Below, in pieces: positions 40,707 through 50,961 of a stretch of 64,000 nucleotides of DNA. This DNA is from Lysobacteraceae bacterium (GTDB taxonomy: Bacteria > Pseudomonadota > Gammaproteobacteria > Xanthomonadales > Xanthomonadaceae). Both the position numbers and the translations under genes were made by a program. Within the stretch, counting starts at the first letter, position 1; each line of letters starts with the position of its first letter. Location of the stretch: positions 558,001-622,000 of the forward strand of contig SCUI01000010.1 in assembly GCA_004297225.1 (NCBI GenBank), read 5' to 3'. Below the pieces are notes generated by a model that saw nothing but the letters and a program-made list of their open reading frames with translations, ran no database searches and had not been told where the DNA came from.

Positions 40707-41881
40707 CCAAGAACGACGACCGCGACTCGCATCGCCCCGCCCTCGGCACCCTCGCGATCCACGCGGGGCAATCGCCCGACCCGAGCACCGGCGCGGTGAT
40801 GACGCCGATCTACGCGACCTCCACCTACGTGCAGTCCAGCCCGGGCGTGCACCAGGGCTTCGAATACTCGCGCAGCCACAACCCGACGCGCTTCGCCTAC
40901 GAGCGCTGCGTGGCGGCACTGGAGGGCGGCACGCGCGGCTTCGCCTTCGCGTCGGGCCTGGCCGCCACCTCGACGATCCTCGAGCTGCTGGACAGCGGCA
41001 GCCACGTGATCGCGATGGACGACGTCTACGGCGGCACCTATCGCCTGTTCGAGCGGGTCCGCCGGCGCAGCGCCGGGCTGGACTTCAGCTGGGTCGACCT
41101 CGGCGACAGCGCCGCGTTCGAGGCCGCGATCCGCCCCGAGACGCGCATGGTCTGGATCGAGACGCCGACCAACCCGCTGCTGAAGCTCGTCGAGATCGCC
41201 CGCGTGGCGGAGATCGCGCGCAAGCGCGGCCTCATCGTCGTCGCCGACAACACCTTCTGCTCGCCGATGGTGCAGCGCCCGCTCGAACACGGCGCGCACA
41301 TCGTCATGCATTCAGCCACCAAGTACCTCAATGGCCACTCCGACATCGTCGGCGGCATGGCGGTGGTGGGCGACGACGCGGCGCTCGCCGAGCAGATGGC
41401 CTTCCTGCAGAACTCGGTCGGCGCGGTGCAGGGGCCGTTCGACAGCTTCCTGGCCCTGCGCGGCCTGAAGACGCTGCATTTGCGCATGCGTGCGCATTGC
41501 GACAACGCGCTGGCGCTGGCGACCAGGCTCGAGGGCCACCCGAAGCTGGAGCGCGTGGTCTACCCGGGCCTGCCCTCGCATCCGCAGCACGCGCTGGCGG
41601 GACGGCAGATGGACGGCTACGGCGGCATGGTCTCCATCTTCCTCAAGGGCGGTTTCGAGGCGGCGCAGCGATTCTGCGAGCGCACGCGGCTGTTCGCGCT
41701 GGCCGAGTCGCTGGGCGGCGTCGAGAGCCTGGTCAACCACCCCGCGGTCATGACCCACGCATCGGTGCCGCCCGAGCGGCGCGCGGAGCTCGGGATCGGC
41801 GACAACCTGGTGCGGCTGAGTGTCGGCGTGGAGGACATCGCCGACCTCACCGACGACGTCCTTTCCGCGCTGGGGGAGTAA
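40688..41881 (+). CDS. metB: Cystathionine gamma-lyase/synthase (PLP-dependent)
   Basis: TLAIHAGQSPDPSTGAVMTPIYATSTYVQ; SATKYLNGHSDIVGG. Confidence 0.93.
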   Translation: MVEPHVTKNDDRDSHRPALGTLAIHAGQSPDPSTGAVMTPIYATSTYVQSSPGVHQGFEYSRSHNPTRFAYERCVAALEGGTRGFAFASGLAATSTILELLDSGSHVIAMDDVYGGTYRLFERVRRRSAGLDFSWVDLGDSAAFEAAIRPETRMVWIETPTNPLLKLVEIARVAEIARKRGLIVVADNTFCSPMVQRPLEHGAHIVMHSATKYLNGHSDIVGGMAVVGDDAALAEQMAFLQNSVGAVQGPFDSFLALRGLKTLHLRMRAHCDNALALATRLEGHPKLERVVYPGLPSHPQHALAGRQMDGYGGMVSIFLKGGFEAAQRFCERTRLFALAESLGGVESLVNHPAVMTHASVPPERRAELGIGDNLVRLSVGVEDIADLTDDVLSALGE

Positions 41882-41888
41882 CCGCGGC

Positions 41889-42698
41889 ATGGACCGCCGA
41901 TCCGGGGGGCCCTTGTCCGCGCTCGGCCGACACCGTTCGCTGACCTGGGAGCTGGCGCGGCGCGACGTGCTCGGCCGCTATCGCGGCGCGAGCTTCGGCC
42001 TCCTGTGGTCGCTGATCAGCCCGTTCCTCCTGCTGTGCGTCTACACGTTCGCCTTCGGCACCGTGATGGGCAGCCGTTGGCCGCAGATCGCAAGCGGGGA
42101 GACGCACTTCGCGATCGTGCTGTTCGTGGGGCTCATCGTCCACGGCTTCCTCGCCGAATGCCTGGGGCGCGGGCCGGAGCTCATCGTCTCCAACCCCAAC
42201 TTCGTGAAGAAGGTGATCTTCCCGCTGGAGATCCTGCCCTGGCCGATGGTGCTGTCGGCGTTGTTCCATGCCTGCATGAACGTGGTCGTGTTCCTCCTGT
42301 TGCGGCTCGCGCTCGACGGCGAAATCGCATGGACGTTCGTGCTGCTTCCGCTGGTGATGCTGCCGCTGGTGGTGCTCGGGCTGGGCGTGTCCTGGTTCCT
42401 CGCGGCGACGGCGGTCTACGTCCGCGACATCCGCCAGGTGACCGGTCCGCTGAGCATGGCGTTGCTGTTCCTGTCCTCGGCGATGATGCCGGTCGAGGTG
42501 ATCCCGCCCGCCTACCGCTGGGTGTTCCAGATCAACCCGCTCACCTTCATCATCGACCAGGCCCGCGAGGTCCTGCTCTGGGGGAACATGCCCGACTGGG
42601 CCGGGCTGGGGGTGTACCTGGCGGGCGCGACGGTGGTGATGTTCGCCGGCTGGGCCTGGTTCCGCCTCACCCGGCCGGGGTTCGCCGATGTCCTCTGA
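41889..42698 (+). CDS. wzm: ABC-2 polysaccharide export permease (Wzm)
   Basis: ELARRDVLGRYRGASFGLLWSLISPFLLLCVYTFAFG; six-TM pattern; next to wzt. Confidence 0.9.
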   Translation: MDRRSGGPLSALGRHRSLTWELARRDVLGRYRGASFGLLWSLISPFLLLCVYTFAFGTVMGSRWPQIASGETHFAIVLFVGLIVHGFLAECLGRGPELIVSNPNFVKKVIFPLEILPWPMVLSALFHACMNVVVFLLLRLALDGEIAWTFVLLPLVMLPLVVLGLGVSWFLAATAVYVRDIRQVTGPLSMALLFLSSAMMPVEVIPPAYRWVFQINPLTFIIDQAREVLLWGNMPDWAGLGVYLAGATVVMFAGWAWFRLTRPGFADVL

Positions 42699-44076
42699 AC
42701 TGGCCATCCGCGCGCGGGGCCTGTCGAAGGTCTATCCGGTGTACGCCAAGCCGCACCATCGCCTGATGCAGGCACTGGACCCGCGGCGCGGGCGCCACTG
42801 GCACAACGAATTCCACGCCCTGCAACCGCTGGACCTGGACATCCGCCGTGGCGAGACGGTGGGCATCGTCGGCCGCAACGGCTCCGGGAAGTCCACGCTG
42901 CTGCAACTGGTGTGCGGCACGCTCGCGCCGACCACCGGCAGCGTCGAGGTCGCCGGCCGGATCGCCGCGCTGCTGGAACTCGGCGCCGGCTTCAACCCGG
43001 ATTTCACCGGCCGCGAGAATGCGTACCTCAACGGCTCCGTCCTCGGCCTCTCGCGCGGCGAACTGGACGACTGCTTCGACGCGATCGCGGCGTTCGCCGA
43101 CATCGGCGAATTCATGGACCAGCCGGTCAAGAACTACTCGAGCGGCATGTACGTGCGCCTGGCGTTCGCGGTCGCGATCAACGTCAACCCCGACGTGCTG
43201 ATCGTGGACGAAGCGCTGTCCGTGGGCGACGAAGCCTTCCAGCGCAAGTGTTTCGCCCGCATCGAGCGGATCCGCGAGGACGGCGCGACCGTGCTGTTCG
43301 TCTCGCATGCCGCGGGTACGGTGGTGGAACTGTGCGACCGCGCGGTGCTGCTCGACCACGGCGAGATGCTCGGTTCGGGGCGCCCGCGCGGGATCATCGC
43401 GCGCTACCAGAAGCTCCTGTACGCGCCGGCCGACCGGGCCGCCCGCGTGCGCGAGGAGATTCGTGGCCACTACGCCTCCGGCGCCGCCGACGAGGAAGCA
43501 GACGCGGATGCCGCACCGGCCATCGAGGCCGGTGGCGCGACCGGGCCCGTGGCGCGGCACGCGGCGCCGGCGCGGCCGGGCGTGGCAAGGCACGAGCGCG
43601 CGCGCTGGGATCCGGGGATGGTACCGTCGAGCACCGTGGCCTACGAGAACCTGGGCGCCAGCATCGTCGACCCGCACATCGAGACGCCGGAAGGCGAGCG
43701 CGTCAACGTCCTCGTTGCCGGGGACGAATACGTCTACAGTTACGACGTGGAGTTCACCCGGACGCTGGCGCGCGTCCGCTACGGGATGATGATGCGTTCG
43801 ACCATCGGCATCGACATTGGCGGCTGCGCGAGCGCGATCCCGACCGAGGCCATTCCCGTGGTCGAGCGCGGCACCGTGATCAAGGCGCGCTTCCGCTTCC
43901 GCTGCATCCTCGCGCCGGGCGTGTATTTCGCCAACGCCGGCGTGCTCGCGTCGCTGGGCGAAGGCGAGGAATTCGTCGACCGGCGCATCGACGCGGCGAT
44001 GTTCCGGGTGATGCCGCAGTGGGGGCGCCTGGCCACCGGCCTGGTGGACATGGACGTGGCGCCGGAGGCCGGGTGA
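42688..44076 (+). CDS. wzt: ABC polysaccharide export ATPase with C-terminal Wzt-like domain
   Basis: GIVGRNGSGKSTLLQLVCG; YSSGMYVRLAFAVAINVNPDVLIVDEALSVGD; about 180-aa C-terminal domain. Confidence 0.9.
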   Translation: MSSELAIRARGLSKVYPVYAKPHHRLMQALDPRRGRHWHNEFHALQPLDLDIRRGETVGIVGRNGSGKSTLLQLVCGTLAPTTGSVEVAGRIAALLELGAGFNPDFTGRENAYLNGSVLGLSRGELDDCFDAIAAFADIGEFMDQPVKNYSSGMYVRLAFAVAINVNPDVLIVDEALSVGDEAFQRKCFARIERIREDGATVLFVSHAAGTVVELCDRAVLLDHGEMLGSGRPRGIIARYQKLLYAPADRAARVREEIRGHYASGAADEEADADAAPAIEAGGATGPVARHAAPARPGVARHERARWDPGMVPSSTVAYENLGASIVDPHIETPEGERVNVLVAGDEYVYSYDVEFTRTLARVRYGMMMRSTIGIDIGGCASAIPTEAIPVVERGTVIKARFRFRCILAPGVYFANAGVLASLGEGEEFVDRRIDAAMFRVMPQWGRLATGLVDMDVAPEAG

Positions 44077-47000
44077 GCAGCGGCCTGCTCGTGCTGGGCA
44101 TGCACCGCAGCGGTACCTCGGCGCTGGCCCGGGTGTTGCAGCTCTGCGGCGCCGACATCGGCAGCCGCATCCTCGGCGAAAGCGCGGGCAACGAGGGCGG
44201 GCACTGGGAAGATGCCTTCGCGGTGGAGCTGCACGAGCGCCTGCTCGCCTCGCGCGGAACGCGCTGGGACGAGGCGCTGGGCCTGCCGGCGGACTGGCAT
44301 GCGGACGCGGCGGCCGGCCAGGCGCGGCGCGACATCGGCGCCTATCTGTCGGGCAACCGCGCGCGGCATCCGCTGTGGGCGGTCAAGGATCCGCGCCTGT
44401 CGCTGTTCGCCGACCTGTGGATCGACGCCGCGCGCGACGAGGGGCAGTCGCTGGGTGCAGTGCTGGTGTTGCGGCATCCGCTGGAAGTGGCGAAATCGCT
44501 GGCAGCGCGCGATGGCATCGCGCCGGCCCGCGGGCTGGTGCTGTGGCTGGAATACACGCTGGCCGCGGTCGCCGCGCTGGAGCGTGTGCCGAACACCCTG
44601 CTCACCTACGGCCAGCTGCTCGAGGACTGGCGCGCCTGCGTCGAGCGGATCCGGCAGCTGCCCGGCGGCGCGCACTTGCGGGTCGACGACGCGGCGGCCC
44701 GCCAGGTCGAGGCGTTCCTCGACGGCAAGCTGCGCCACCACGCGGAAGACGACCTGGCTGGCCTGCCGCAGGTGGTGCGCGAAGTCTGGACCGAGCTGTC
44801 CGGCCTTGCCGCCGGGGGTGGCCTGCCGCCGGGCGCGGTCGATCGCCTCGCAGGCCGCATCGCCCCGGTGCGTGAGCTGGTGCATCCACTGCTGGGGGAA
44901 ATGCGGGTCACCCAGCGCAAGTTGTGGGAGCGCGTCGGCCGCGCCGAAGCGCCGGTCGCGACGATTCCCGCAGAGCTCAAGGCATTGGCCGAGCGCGTCG
45001 AGCTGGGCCGCTCCGACCTCGTCTCGGCGATTTCAGACGACTTGCGGCACATGCAGGACGTGGCGGCGCAGGCACTGCAGGCGGCAGCCGCGCGCGAACA
45101 GGAAGCCGCGCTGGCGCGGCAGCTGGCGCCGCGGATGCAGCAGCTCGAAGCCGGGCTCGCGCAGCTCTCGCAGGTGCAGGAGCAACTGCAGCAGTCGACC
45201 GAGCGCTGCGCGGAAGCCCATGTCGAACTGGCCGCGCTTCGCGCCGAAGCGGTCGAAGCCGCGCGACAGCTCGACGCCAGTCGCTCACGGGTGCTGCAAC
45301 TGGAGCACGAAGCCACCGCGCTGCGGGCGGATTCGCAGATGCTCGAGCAGGTCAAGCGCTCGCGATCCTGGCGGCTGACGCGGCCCTTGCGCGTCGCGTT
45401 CCGCTTGCTGACGGGCCGCGGCGACCACGAATTCGCCGTCGCGCGGCAATCGCTGCGCACCCTGGTCGCGCGCACGCCCTTGCTGCCGCGACGCGCCAAG
45501 GCCAGCCTCATCGCGCGCACCCTGCGCGGCGCACCTGCGGGCCACCCCGCGCAACTGCCGGGTGCCGGGATGGCGGCGCTGGTGGCGCTCGCGCCGGCGC
45601 AAGCCGGCCTTGCCGACGTGTTCGACTGGTCGGTGATCGACTGGCATTTCCGCATCCAGCGGCCGCAGCACCTGGCGCGCGCGCTGGCCGGGCGCGGCCA
45701 CCGCGTGTTCTACGTTTCCAACAACTTCGTGGATGCGCCCGAACCCGGCTTCCGGATCGAACCGCTGGACGATTGCGGGCGGCTTTTCCAGGTGAACCTG
45801 CACCTGTCCGGTGCGCCCTCGATCTACGTCGGCCTGCCGGACGATGCCCAGGTCGCCGCTCTGCAGCGCAGCCTGGGCAAGCTGCTCGGCTGGACCGGCA
45901 CCCAGGCCTCGCTGTCGATCGTGCAGCATCCGTACTGGTCGCGGCTGGCCCGCGTGGTGCCGAACGCGCGCGTGGTCTACGACTGCATGGACCACCACGG
46001 CGGCTTCGAGAACAACGCGCCGGCCGTGCTCGAGGCGGAACGCAGCCTGCTGGCCGACGCCGACCTGGTGACGGTGACCTCCTCGTGGCTGGAGCGCGAG
46101 CTCGCCCCGCGCGCGCGCGATGTCGCGGTGATTCGCAACGCGGGCGAATACGAGTTCTTCAGCCAGGCGCCGGGCAAGGTGTTCCGCGACGAGCAGGGGC
46201 GCAAGGTCATCGGCTACTTCGGCGCGATTGCCGAGTGGTTCGACCTCGACCTGGTCCGCCGCGTGGCGCAGGAGAACCCCGGCGCGCTGGTGGTGCTGGT
46301 CGGCAATGACACCGTCGACGCCAGGAGCCGCCTCGCCGGCCTGGACAATGTGCGGCTGGTCGGCGAGCGGCCCTATGCCGACCTGCCCTACTGGCTGCAC
46401 GGCTTCGACGTCGCCTTGCTGCCGTTCCGCATCATCGACCTGACGATCGCGACCAACCCGGTCAAGGTCTACGAATACCTCGCCGCGGGCAAGCCGGTGG
46501 TGGCCGTGGACCTGCCGGAAATGGCGCAGTTCGACGGCCTGGTGCACGTCGCCAGGGATGCGGACGACTTCTCCGCTGCGGTGGCGCGGGTGCTCGCCGA
46601 AGGCGACACGGCGCAGGCACGCGCCGCCCGCCAGGCCTTCGCCGCGGGCCAGACCTGGGACCACCGCGCGCGCGCGCTGGACGAAGCGATCGCCGGGATT
46701 CGCGAACCGCTGGTCAGCGTCGTGGTGCTTGCCTACAACAACCTCGCATTCACCCAGAACTGCCTTTTCAGCATCGAGCAGTACAGCGACTACGCCAACC
46801 TCGAGGTGATCGTCGTCGACAACGCCTCGACCGACGGTTCGCCGGAATGGCTGCGGCAATGGGCCGCCGAGCCGTCCGCCGCGGGCCATCGCCGCCGCCT
46901 GGTCCTCAACGGGCAGAACCTGGGTTTCGCCGCGGGCAACAACGCCGGCCTCGCGGCGGCGCAGGGCGACTACCTCGTCCTGCTCAACAACGACACCTAC

Positions 47001-47486
47001 GTCACCTTCGGCTGGGTCCGCGGGCTGTGCGCGCACCTCCGGCGCGACCCGGCGCTTGGACTGGTCGGGCCGGTGACCAACAACATCGGCAACGAGGCGA
47101 AGCTCGACCTCCATTACCAGGACATCGTCGACATGCACCGGCTCGCCGGCGAGTACACCCGCGCGCATCCCGGCCAGTTGTTCCGGATGCCCACCGTGGC
47201 GTTCTTCTGCGCCGCGATGCCGCGCGCCGTGTATGCGGCGGTCGGCGGCCTGGACGAAGCCTTCGGCATCGGCTTCTTCGAGGACGACGACTACTGCCGG
47301 CGCGTGGCCGATGCCGGCTGGCATGTCGGCTGCGCCGACGACGTGTTCGTGCACCACCATCTGTCTGCGAGCTTCGACAAGCTCAAGACCGAGGCCAGGC
47401 AGGCGCTGTTCGAGAAGAACAAGGCGATCTACGAGGCCAAGTGGGGCCCCTGGGTGCCGCACGTCTACCGGAACGACCCCAGGTGA
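44073..47486 (+). CDS. 1137-aa multidomain protein: sulfotransferase-like, coiled coil, GT4-like, GT2
   Basis: LLVLGMHRSGTSALARVLQ; Q/E/A-rich helix then SRSWRLTRPLR; DWHFRIQRPQHLARALAGRGHRVFYVS; VSVVVLAYNNLAFTQNCLFSIEQYSDYANLEVIVVDNASTDGS. Confidence 0.85.
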   Translation: MSSGLLVLGMHRSGTSALARVLQLCGADIGSRILGESAGNEGGHWEDAFAVELHERLLASRGTRWDEALGLPADWHADAAAGQARRDIGAYLSGNRARHPLWAVKDPRLSLFADLWIDAARDEGQSLGAVLVLRHPLEVAKSLAARDGIAPARGLVLWLEYTLAAVAALERVPNTLLTYGQLLEDWRACVERIRQLPGGAHLRVDDAAARQVEAFLDGKLRHHAEDDLAGLPQVVREVWTELSGLAAGGGLPPGAVDRLAGRIAPVRELVHPLLGEMRVTQRKLWERVGRAEAPVATIPAELKALAERVELGRSDLVSAISDDLRHMQDVAAQALQAAAAREQEAALARQLAPRMQQLEAGLAQLSQVQEQLQQSTERCAEAHVELAALRAEAVEAARQLDASRSRVLQLEHEATALRADSQMLEQVKRSRSWRLTRPLRVAFRLLTGRGDHEFAVARQSLRTLVARTPLLPRRAKASLIARTLRGAPAGHPAQLPGAGMAALVALAPAQAGLADVFDWSVIDWHFRIQRPQHLARALAGRGHRVFYVSNNFVDAPEPGFRIEPLDDCGRLFQVNLHLSGAPSIYVGLPDDAQVAALQRSLGKLLGWTGTQASLSIVQHPYWSRLARVVPNARVVYDCMDHHGGFENNAPAVLEAERSLLADADLVTVTSSWLERELAPRARDVAVIRNAGEYEFFSQAPGKVFRDEQGRKVIGYFGAIAEWFDLDLVRRVAQENPGALVVLVGNDTVDARSRLAGLDNVRLVGERPYADLPYWLHGFDVALLPFRIIDLTIATNPVKVYEYLAAGKPVVAVDLPEMAQFDGLVHVARDADDFSAAVARVLAEGDTAQARAARQAFAAGQTWDHRARALDEAIAGIREPLVSVVVLAYNNLAFTQNCLFSIEQYSDYANLEVIVVDNASTDGSPEWLRQWAAEPSAAGHRRRLVLNGQNLGFAAGNNAGLAAAQGDYLVLLNNDTYVTFGWVRGLCAHLRRDPALGLVGPVTNNIGNEAKLDLHYQDIVDMHRLAGEYTRAHPGQLFRMPTVAFFCAAMPRAVYAAVGGLDEAFGIGFFEDDDYCRRVADAGWHVGCADDVFVHHHLSASFDKLKTEARQALFEKNKAIYEAKWGPWVPHVYRNDPR

Positions 47487-48967
47487 CGGGTGCCGTCCGC
47501 GGACCACGCGAACGCCAGTGGCCCGCGATCCTCCTGGCAACCATCGTCGCGTCCGCGGCGTTCGCCAACGTCGCCGCCTACATCGCGCATGCGGGCAACC
47601 CGCTGGTGATGTCCGACGCCTGGTACTTCATAGACGCCTTCCTGCGCAAGGCGGTGGAGCAGGGCGCCTCGGTCGCGGATTTCTTCGTCAAGCGCTCGGC
47701 CACGGACCACGCGCAGCCATTGATCAAGGCGTTGATGCTGGCGAACGCGGAGTGGTGGGGGCTCGATTTCGTCTACGAGGCCCTGGCGGGGCTCGCGTTC
47801 GCGCTCGCGACCTTCGTCGTGCTGGCCGCCACCACCTGGCGGGGCGCGCGGGAACGGCAACCGGCGTGGCTGCACGGCCTGCTCCTCGGCACCCTGGCCG
47901 CCTGCCTGGTCACGCTCAACAGCGGCATGGTCTTCAGCTGGTCGCTGGTGACGCTGACCTATCTCTGCTATTTCCTCGCGGCCTGCGCAGGCGCCTGCGC
48001 CTGGCGCGCGCTCGCCGGCGGCGGACGCGCCGCGCTGGCGGCGGTGTCGCTGGTCGTCGCGTTCACGATGGACGACGTCGGCCTCCTGATCGCGCTCGCC
48101 CTGGTGCTCTCGGTCGCCTTCGCCGCGGCCAGGCGCCGGGACTTCCGCGCGGCCTGGCCGGTGATCGCGATCATCGTGGCTAGCGAGCTGTGCTACCTCG
48201 TCGCCAGCCGCCTATGGCTGCATTCCGGAGCGGAGGCCGTGACCGGCGCGGTCGGTGCATCGGCGTTCGCGCGGGTCTGGGAACTGCGCGGCAGCGCCGT
48301 GGAGATCGCCCGCGTCGTGCTCGCCACCTCGCTCGCGCACGTGAACCAGATCGTCCACTACTTCCCGGACGACGTCCGCCGCGTGCAGTCGGTGCTGGCC
48401 GGCGTGGCGCTGCTCGCCCACGCCTGGTTCTGGTGGCGCGCCTGGCGCGTGCAATGGAACGCCGCCGTGTTCCACGCCGTGGCGCTGATGCTGCTGGCCT
48501 ACGGGATGGTCGCCGGCATCGTCCATGCCCGCGTGCCCGAGTTCGGCGTCGCCTACCTCAACGAGCCCCGCTACGTGGTGATGTACCTGCTCGGGGATGT
48601 CGCACTGGTGCTGATGCTGCTCGGCCACCCGCTGCGGATGGCCCACCGGGCGGCGCGTGTCGGCGAGGCCGTGGTGCTGGTTGTGCTGCTCGCGTTGCAG
48701 GTCGCGCTGACGCGCTATTCCTGGGACGAGGCGCGCTACCTGGGGATCTACTACCACCAGATGGCGCGGCAGATGCTGGTCCTGGGCGAGGGCGGCATGC
48801 CACCGAACTGCCTGCCGATCCTGTCCGCGTGCGGAATGCCGCCCGCGCAACGCGAAGCGGCATTCGAGTTCCTGCAGCGCCACCAGCTCAACCTCTACTC
48901 GCCGGCGTTCGTCGCCCGTTACCGGCTCGAGGCGGTGGTGCAGCCTGCGGCCGAACCAGCGAATTAG
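47483..48967 (+). CDS. Polytopic membrane protein, possible GT-C-type glycosyltransferase
   Basis: Many TM segments; large first periplasmic loop MSDAWYFIDAFLRKAVEQGASVADFFVKRSATDHAQP. Confidence 0.65.
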   Translation: MTGAVRGPRERQWPAILLATIVASAAFANVAAYIAHAGNPLVMSDAWYFIDAFLRKAVEQGASVADFFVKRSATDHAQPLIKALMLANAEWWGLDFVYEALAGLAFALATFVVLAATTWRGARERQPAWLHGLLLGTLAACLVTLNSGMVFSWSLVTLTYLCYFLAACAGACAWRALAGGGRAALAAVSLVVAFTMDDVGLLIALALVLSVAFAAARRRDFRAAWPVIAIIVASELCYLVASRLWLHSGAEAVTGAVGASAFARVWELRGSAVEIARVVLATSLAHVNQIVHYFPDDVRRVQSVLAGVALLAHAWFWWRAWRVQWNAAVFHAVALMLLAYGMVAGIVHARVPEFGVAYLNEPRYVVMYLLGDVALVLMLLGHPLRMAHRAARVGEAVVLVVLLALQVALTRYSWDEARYLGIYYHQMARQMLVLGEGGMPPNCLPILSACGMPPAQREAAFEFLQRHQLNLYSPAFVARYRLEAVVQPAAEPAN

Positions 48968-48986
48968 GCGCAGGCGCGCCGCGGCC

Positions 48987-49400
48987 TCAGCAGTCGCGGC
49001 CTTCGATCACGATCGAGTGCAGCAGCTTGCCTTGCGGATCCTTGAGCTTGAAGGTCAGGCCCGGCTTGAGCCACGGACCGGTCTTCAGCGATCCGGACGG
49101 CGGCTGCTCGGCGAACGGTGCGTCCTTGCCCGCGTCGTCGACGACGAAGATGCCGACGCTCGTCACCGCCGGATCGGCGATGCGCCAGTACAGCGTGGTG
49201 GGCACGCCGGCGGCGACGTCGCAGGTGCGCACGACGGCGGGATCGGCGCAGAACGCACAGTTGGCAGTATCCACCGCGGGTGCCTCCGGCGCGGCCGCCG
49301 TCGTGCCGGTGGCGGCGGAGGCGGGCGCGGTGGCTTCCGCGGCAGGCCGATTGCAGGCTGCCAGCGCACACACGAGGAACAGGGCAACGGTGACGCGCAT
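48987..49400 (-). CDS. Small lipoprotein of unknown function
   Basis: MRVTVALFLVCALAAC lipobox; CAFC motif. Confidence 0.7.
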   Translation of the reverse strand: MRVTVALFLVCALAACNRPAAEATAPASAATGTTAAAPEAPAVDTANCAFCADPAVVRTCDVAAGVPTTLYWRIADPAVTSVGIFVVDDAGKDAPFAEQPPSGSLKTGPWLKPGLTFKLKDPQGKLLHSIVIEGRDC

Positions 49401-49432
49401 GGGACCTCCGGGACAGGAATGGGATGGCGGGA

Positions 49433-50563
49433 TCATGCCGCAAGCGCGCGGTCGGCGGCGGCCAGGACTTCGTCCATGTGCGCCTCGAGGCCGACCCACA
49501 GCGGCATGCGGACCAGGCGCGCGCTGAGGTCGTCGGTGACCGGCAATTCGCCCGCCGCGCGGCCCAGGCGCAGGCCGGCCGGCGAGGAATGCAGCGGGAT
49601 GTAATGGAACACGGCGCCCACGCCCTGCTCCTTCATGCGCTGGATGAACGCCGTGCGGGCTTCCAGGCTGGGCAGCAGCAGATAGTACATGTGGCCGTTG
49701 TGGATGCAGTGCGAGGGCACCACCGGGCGGCGCACGCGACCCGCCGCTTCGTGCGCGGCTGCCCAGGCGTGGTACCGGTCCCAGAGCTCGAGCCGCCTGG
49801 CGGTGATCGCCTCGCCCTGTTCCGCCTGCGCGGCAAGGAAGGCGGCGACCAGCTCGCTGGGCAGGAACGACGAGCCGATGTCCACCCAGGTGTATTTGTC
49901 CACCTGGCCGCGGAAGAAACGGCTGCGGTCGGTGCCCTTCTCGCGGATGATTTCCGCGCGCTCGGCGAGGTCGCCCTCGCGCGCCAGCAGCGCGCCGCCT
50001 TCGCCGGAGATGATGTTCTTGGTCTCGTGGAAGCTGAGCGCGCCGAGGTCGCCGATCGCGCCGAGCGGCCTGCCGTTGTAGGTGGAGAAGATCCCCTGCG
50101 CGGCGTCCTCGACGACCTTCAGCCCGTGCCGCGCGGCGATCGCCAGGATCGCATCCATCTCGCAGGCGACGCCCGCGTAGTGCACCACGCAGATCGCCTT
50201 CGTGCGCGGCGTGATCGCGGCCTCGACCAGGCGTTCATCGATGTTGAGCGTGTCCTCGCGGATGTCCACGAACACCGGCCTGGCGCCGCGCAACACGAAC
50301 GCATTGGCGGTCGAGACGAAGGTGTAGGACGGCATGATCACTTCGTCGCCGGGCCCCAGGTCCAGCAGGATCGCCGCCATCTCCAGCGCGGCCGTGCACG
50401 AGTGCGTGAGCAGCGCCTTGCTGGCGCCGGTGGTGGCTTCCAGCCACTGGTGGCAGCGCTTGGTGTAAGGGCCGTCGCCGGACAGGTGGCCACGGCGATG
50501 GGCGTCGGCGATGTAGTCGAGTTCGCGGCCCGTCATGAACGGCCGGTTGAAGGGTATGGTCAT
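49433..50563 (-). CDS. wecE: DegT/DnrJ/EryC1 aminotransferase, WecE-like (dTDP-4-keto-6-deoxyhexose transaminase)
   Basis: IPFNRPFMTGRELDYI...HSCTAALEMAAILLDLGPGDEVIMPSYTFVSTANAFVLRGARPVFVDI; HETKNIISGEGG. Confidence 0.88.
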   Translation of the reverse strand: MTIPFNRPFMTGRELDYIADAHRRGHLSGDGPYTKRCHQWLEATTGASKALLTHSCTAALEMAAILLDLGPGDEVIMPSYTFVSTANAFVLRGARPVFVDIREDTLNIDERLVEAAITPRTKAICVVHYAGVACEMDAILAIAARHGLKVVEDAAQGIFSTYNGRPLGAIGDLGALSFHETKNIISGEGGALLAREGDLAERAEIIREKGTDRSRFFRGQVDKYTWVDIGSSFLPSELVAAFLAAQAEQGEAITARRLELWDRYHAWAAAHEAAGRVRRPVVPSHCIHNGHMYYLLLPSLEARTAFIQRMKEQGVGAVFHYIPLHSSPAGLRLGRAAGELPVTDDLSARLVRMPLWVGLEAHMDEVLAAADRALAA

Positions 50564-50571
50564 CGGCGCGG

Positions 50572-50952
50572 TCACGGAGCGGGTGGGGTGGGCGCAAGCG
50601 CCATGACCGTTACCCCGGCGACGATCAGCAGCGTCCCGGCCAGCTTGGCGAGCGACACGTGCTCGCCCAGGATCAATGCCGAGAACGCGAAGATCAGCAG
50701 GAAGCTGGTCGCCGTGAACGGATAGGCGACGCTGAGCGGGAGCTTGCTCAGCGCGAGCATCCAGCACAACGACGCGGCGAACGCCGCGGCCAGGCCGCTC
50801 AGCACCCACGGGTTGGCCAGGGTATGCAGCAGGAAGCCGGCCTTGCCGGCCAGGCCAGGCGGCACTGCGCCGGCGAGTCCCACCTGCCATTTCAGGATCA
50901 GCTGCCCATATACCGTGAGCAGGACCGTGAGTGCGATGAAGAAATAGCCCAT
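50572..50952 (-). CDS. Small SMR/EamA-like membrane protein (ArnE-like)
   Basis: Four TM, 126 aa, LTVYGQLILKWQVG...LSVAYPFTATSFLLIFAFSALILGEHVS. Confidence 0.78.
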   Translation of the reverse strand: MGYFFIALTVLLTVYGQLILKWQVGLAGAVPPGLAGKAGFLLHTLANPWVLSGLAAAFAASLCWMLALSKLPLSVAYPFTATSFLLIFAFSALILGEHVSLAKLAGTLLIVAGVTVMALAPTPPAP

Positions 50953-50961
50953 GTCCCGTCC

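Noticed and set aside
45285-47540. 751-aa minus-strand ORF antisense to the GT fusion
   Set aside because: Shadow ORF; sense strand has strong GT motifs
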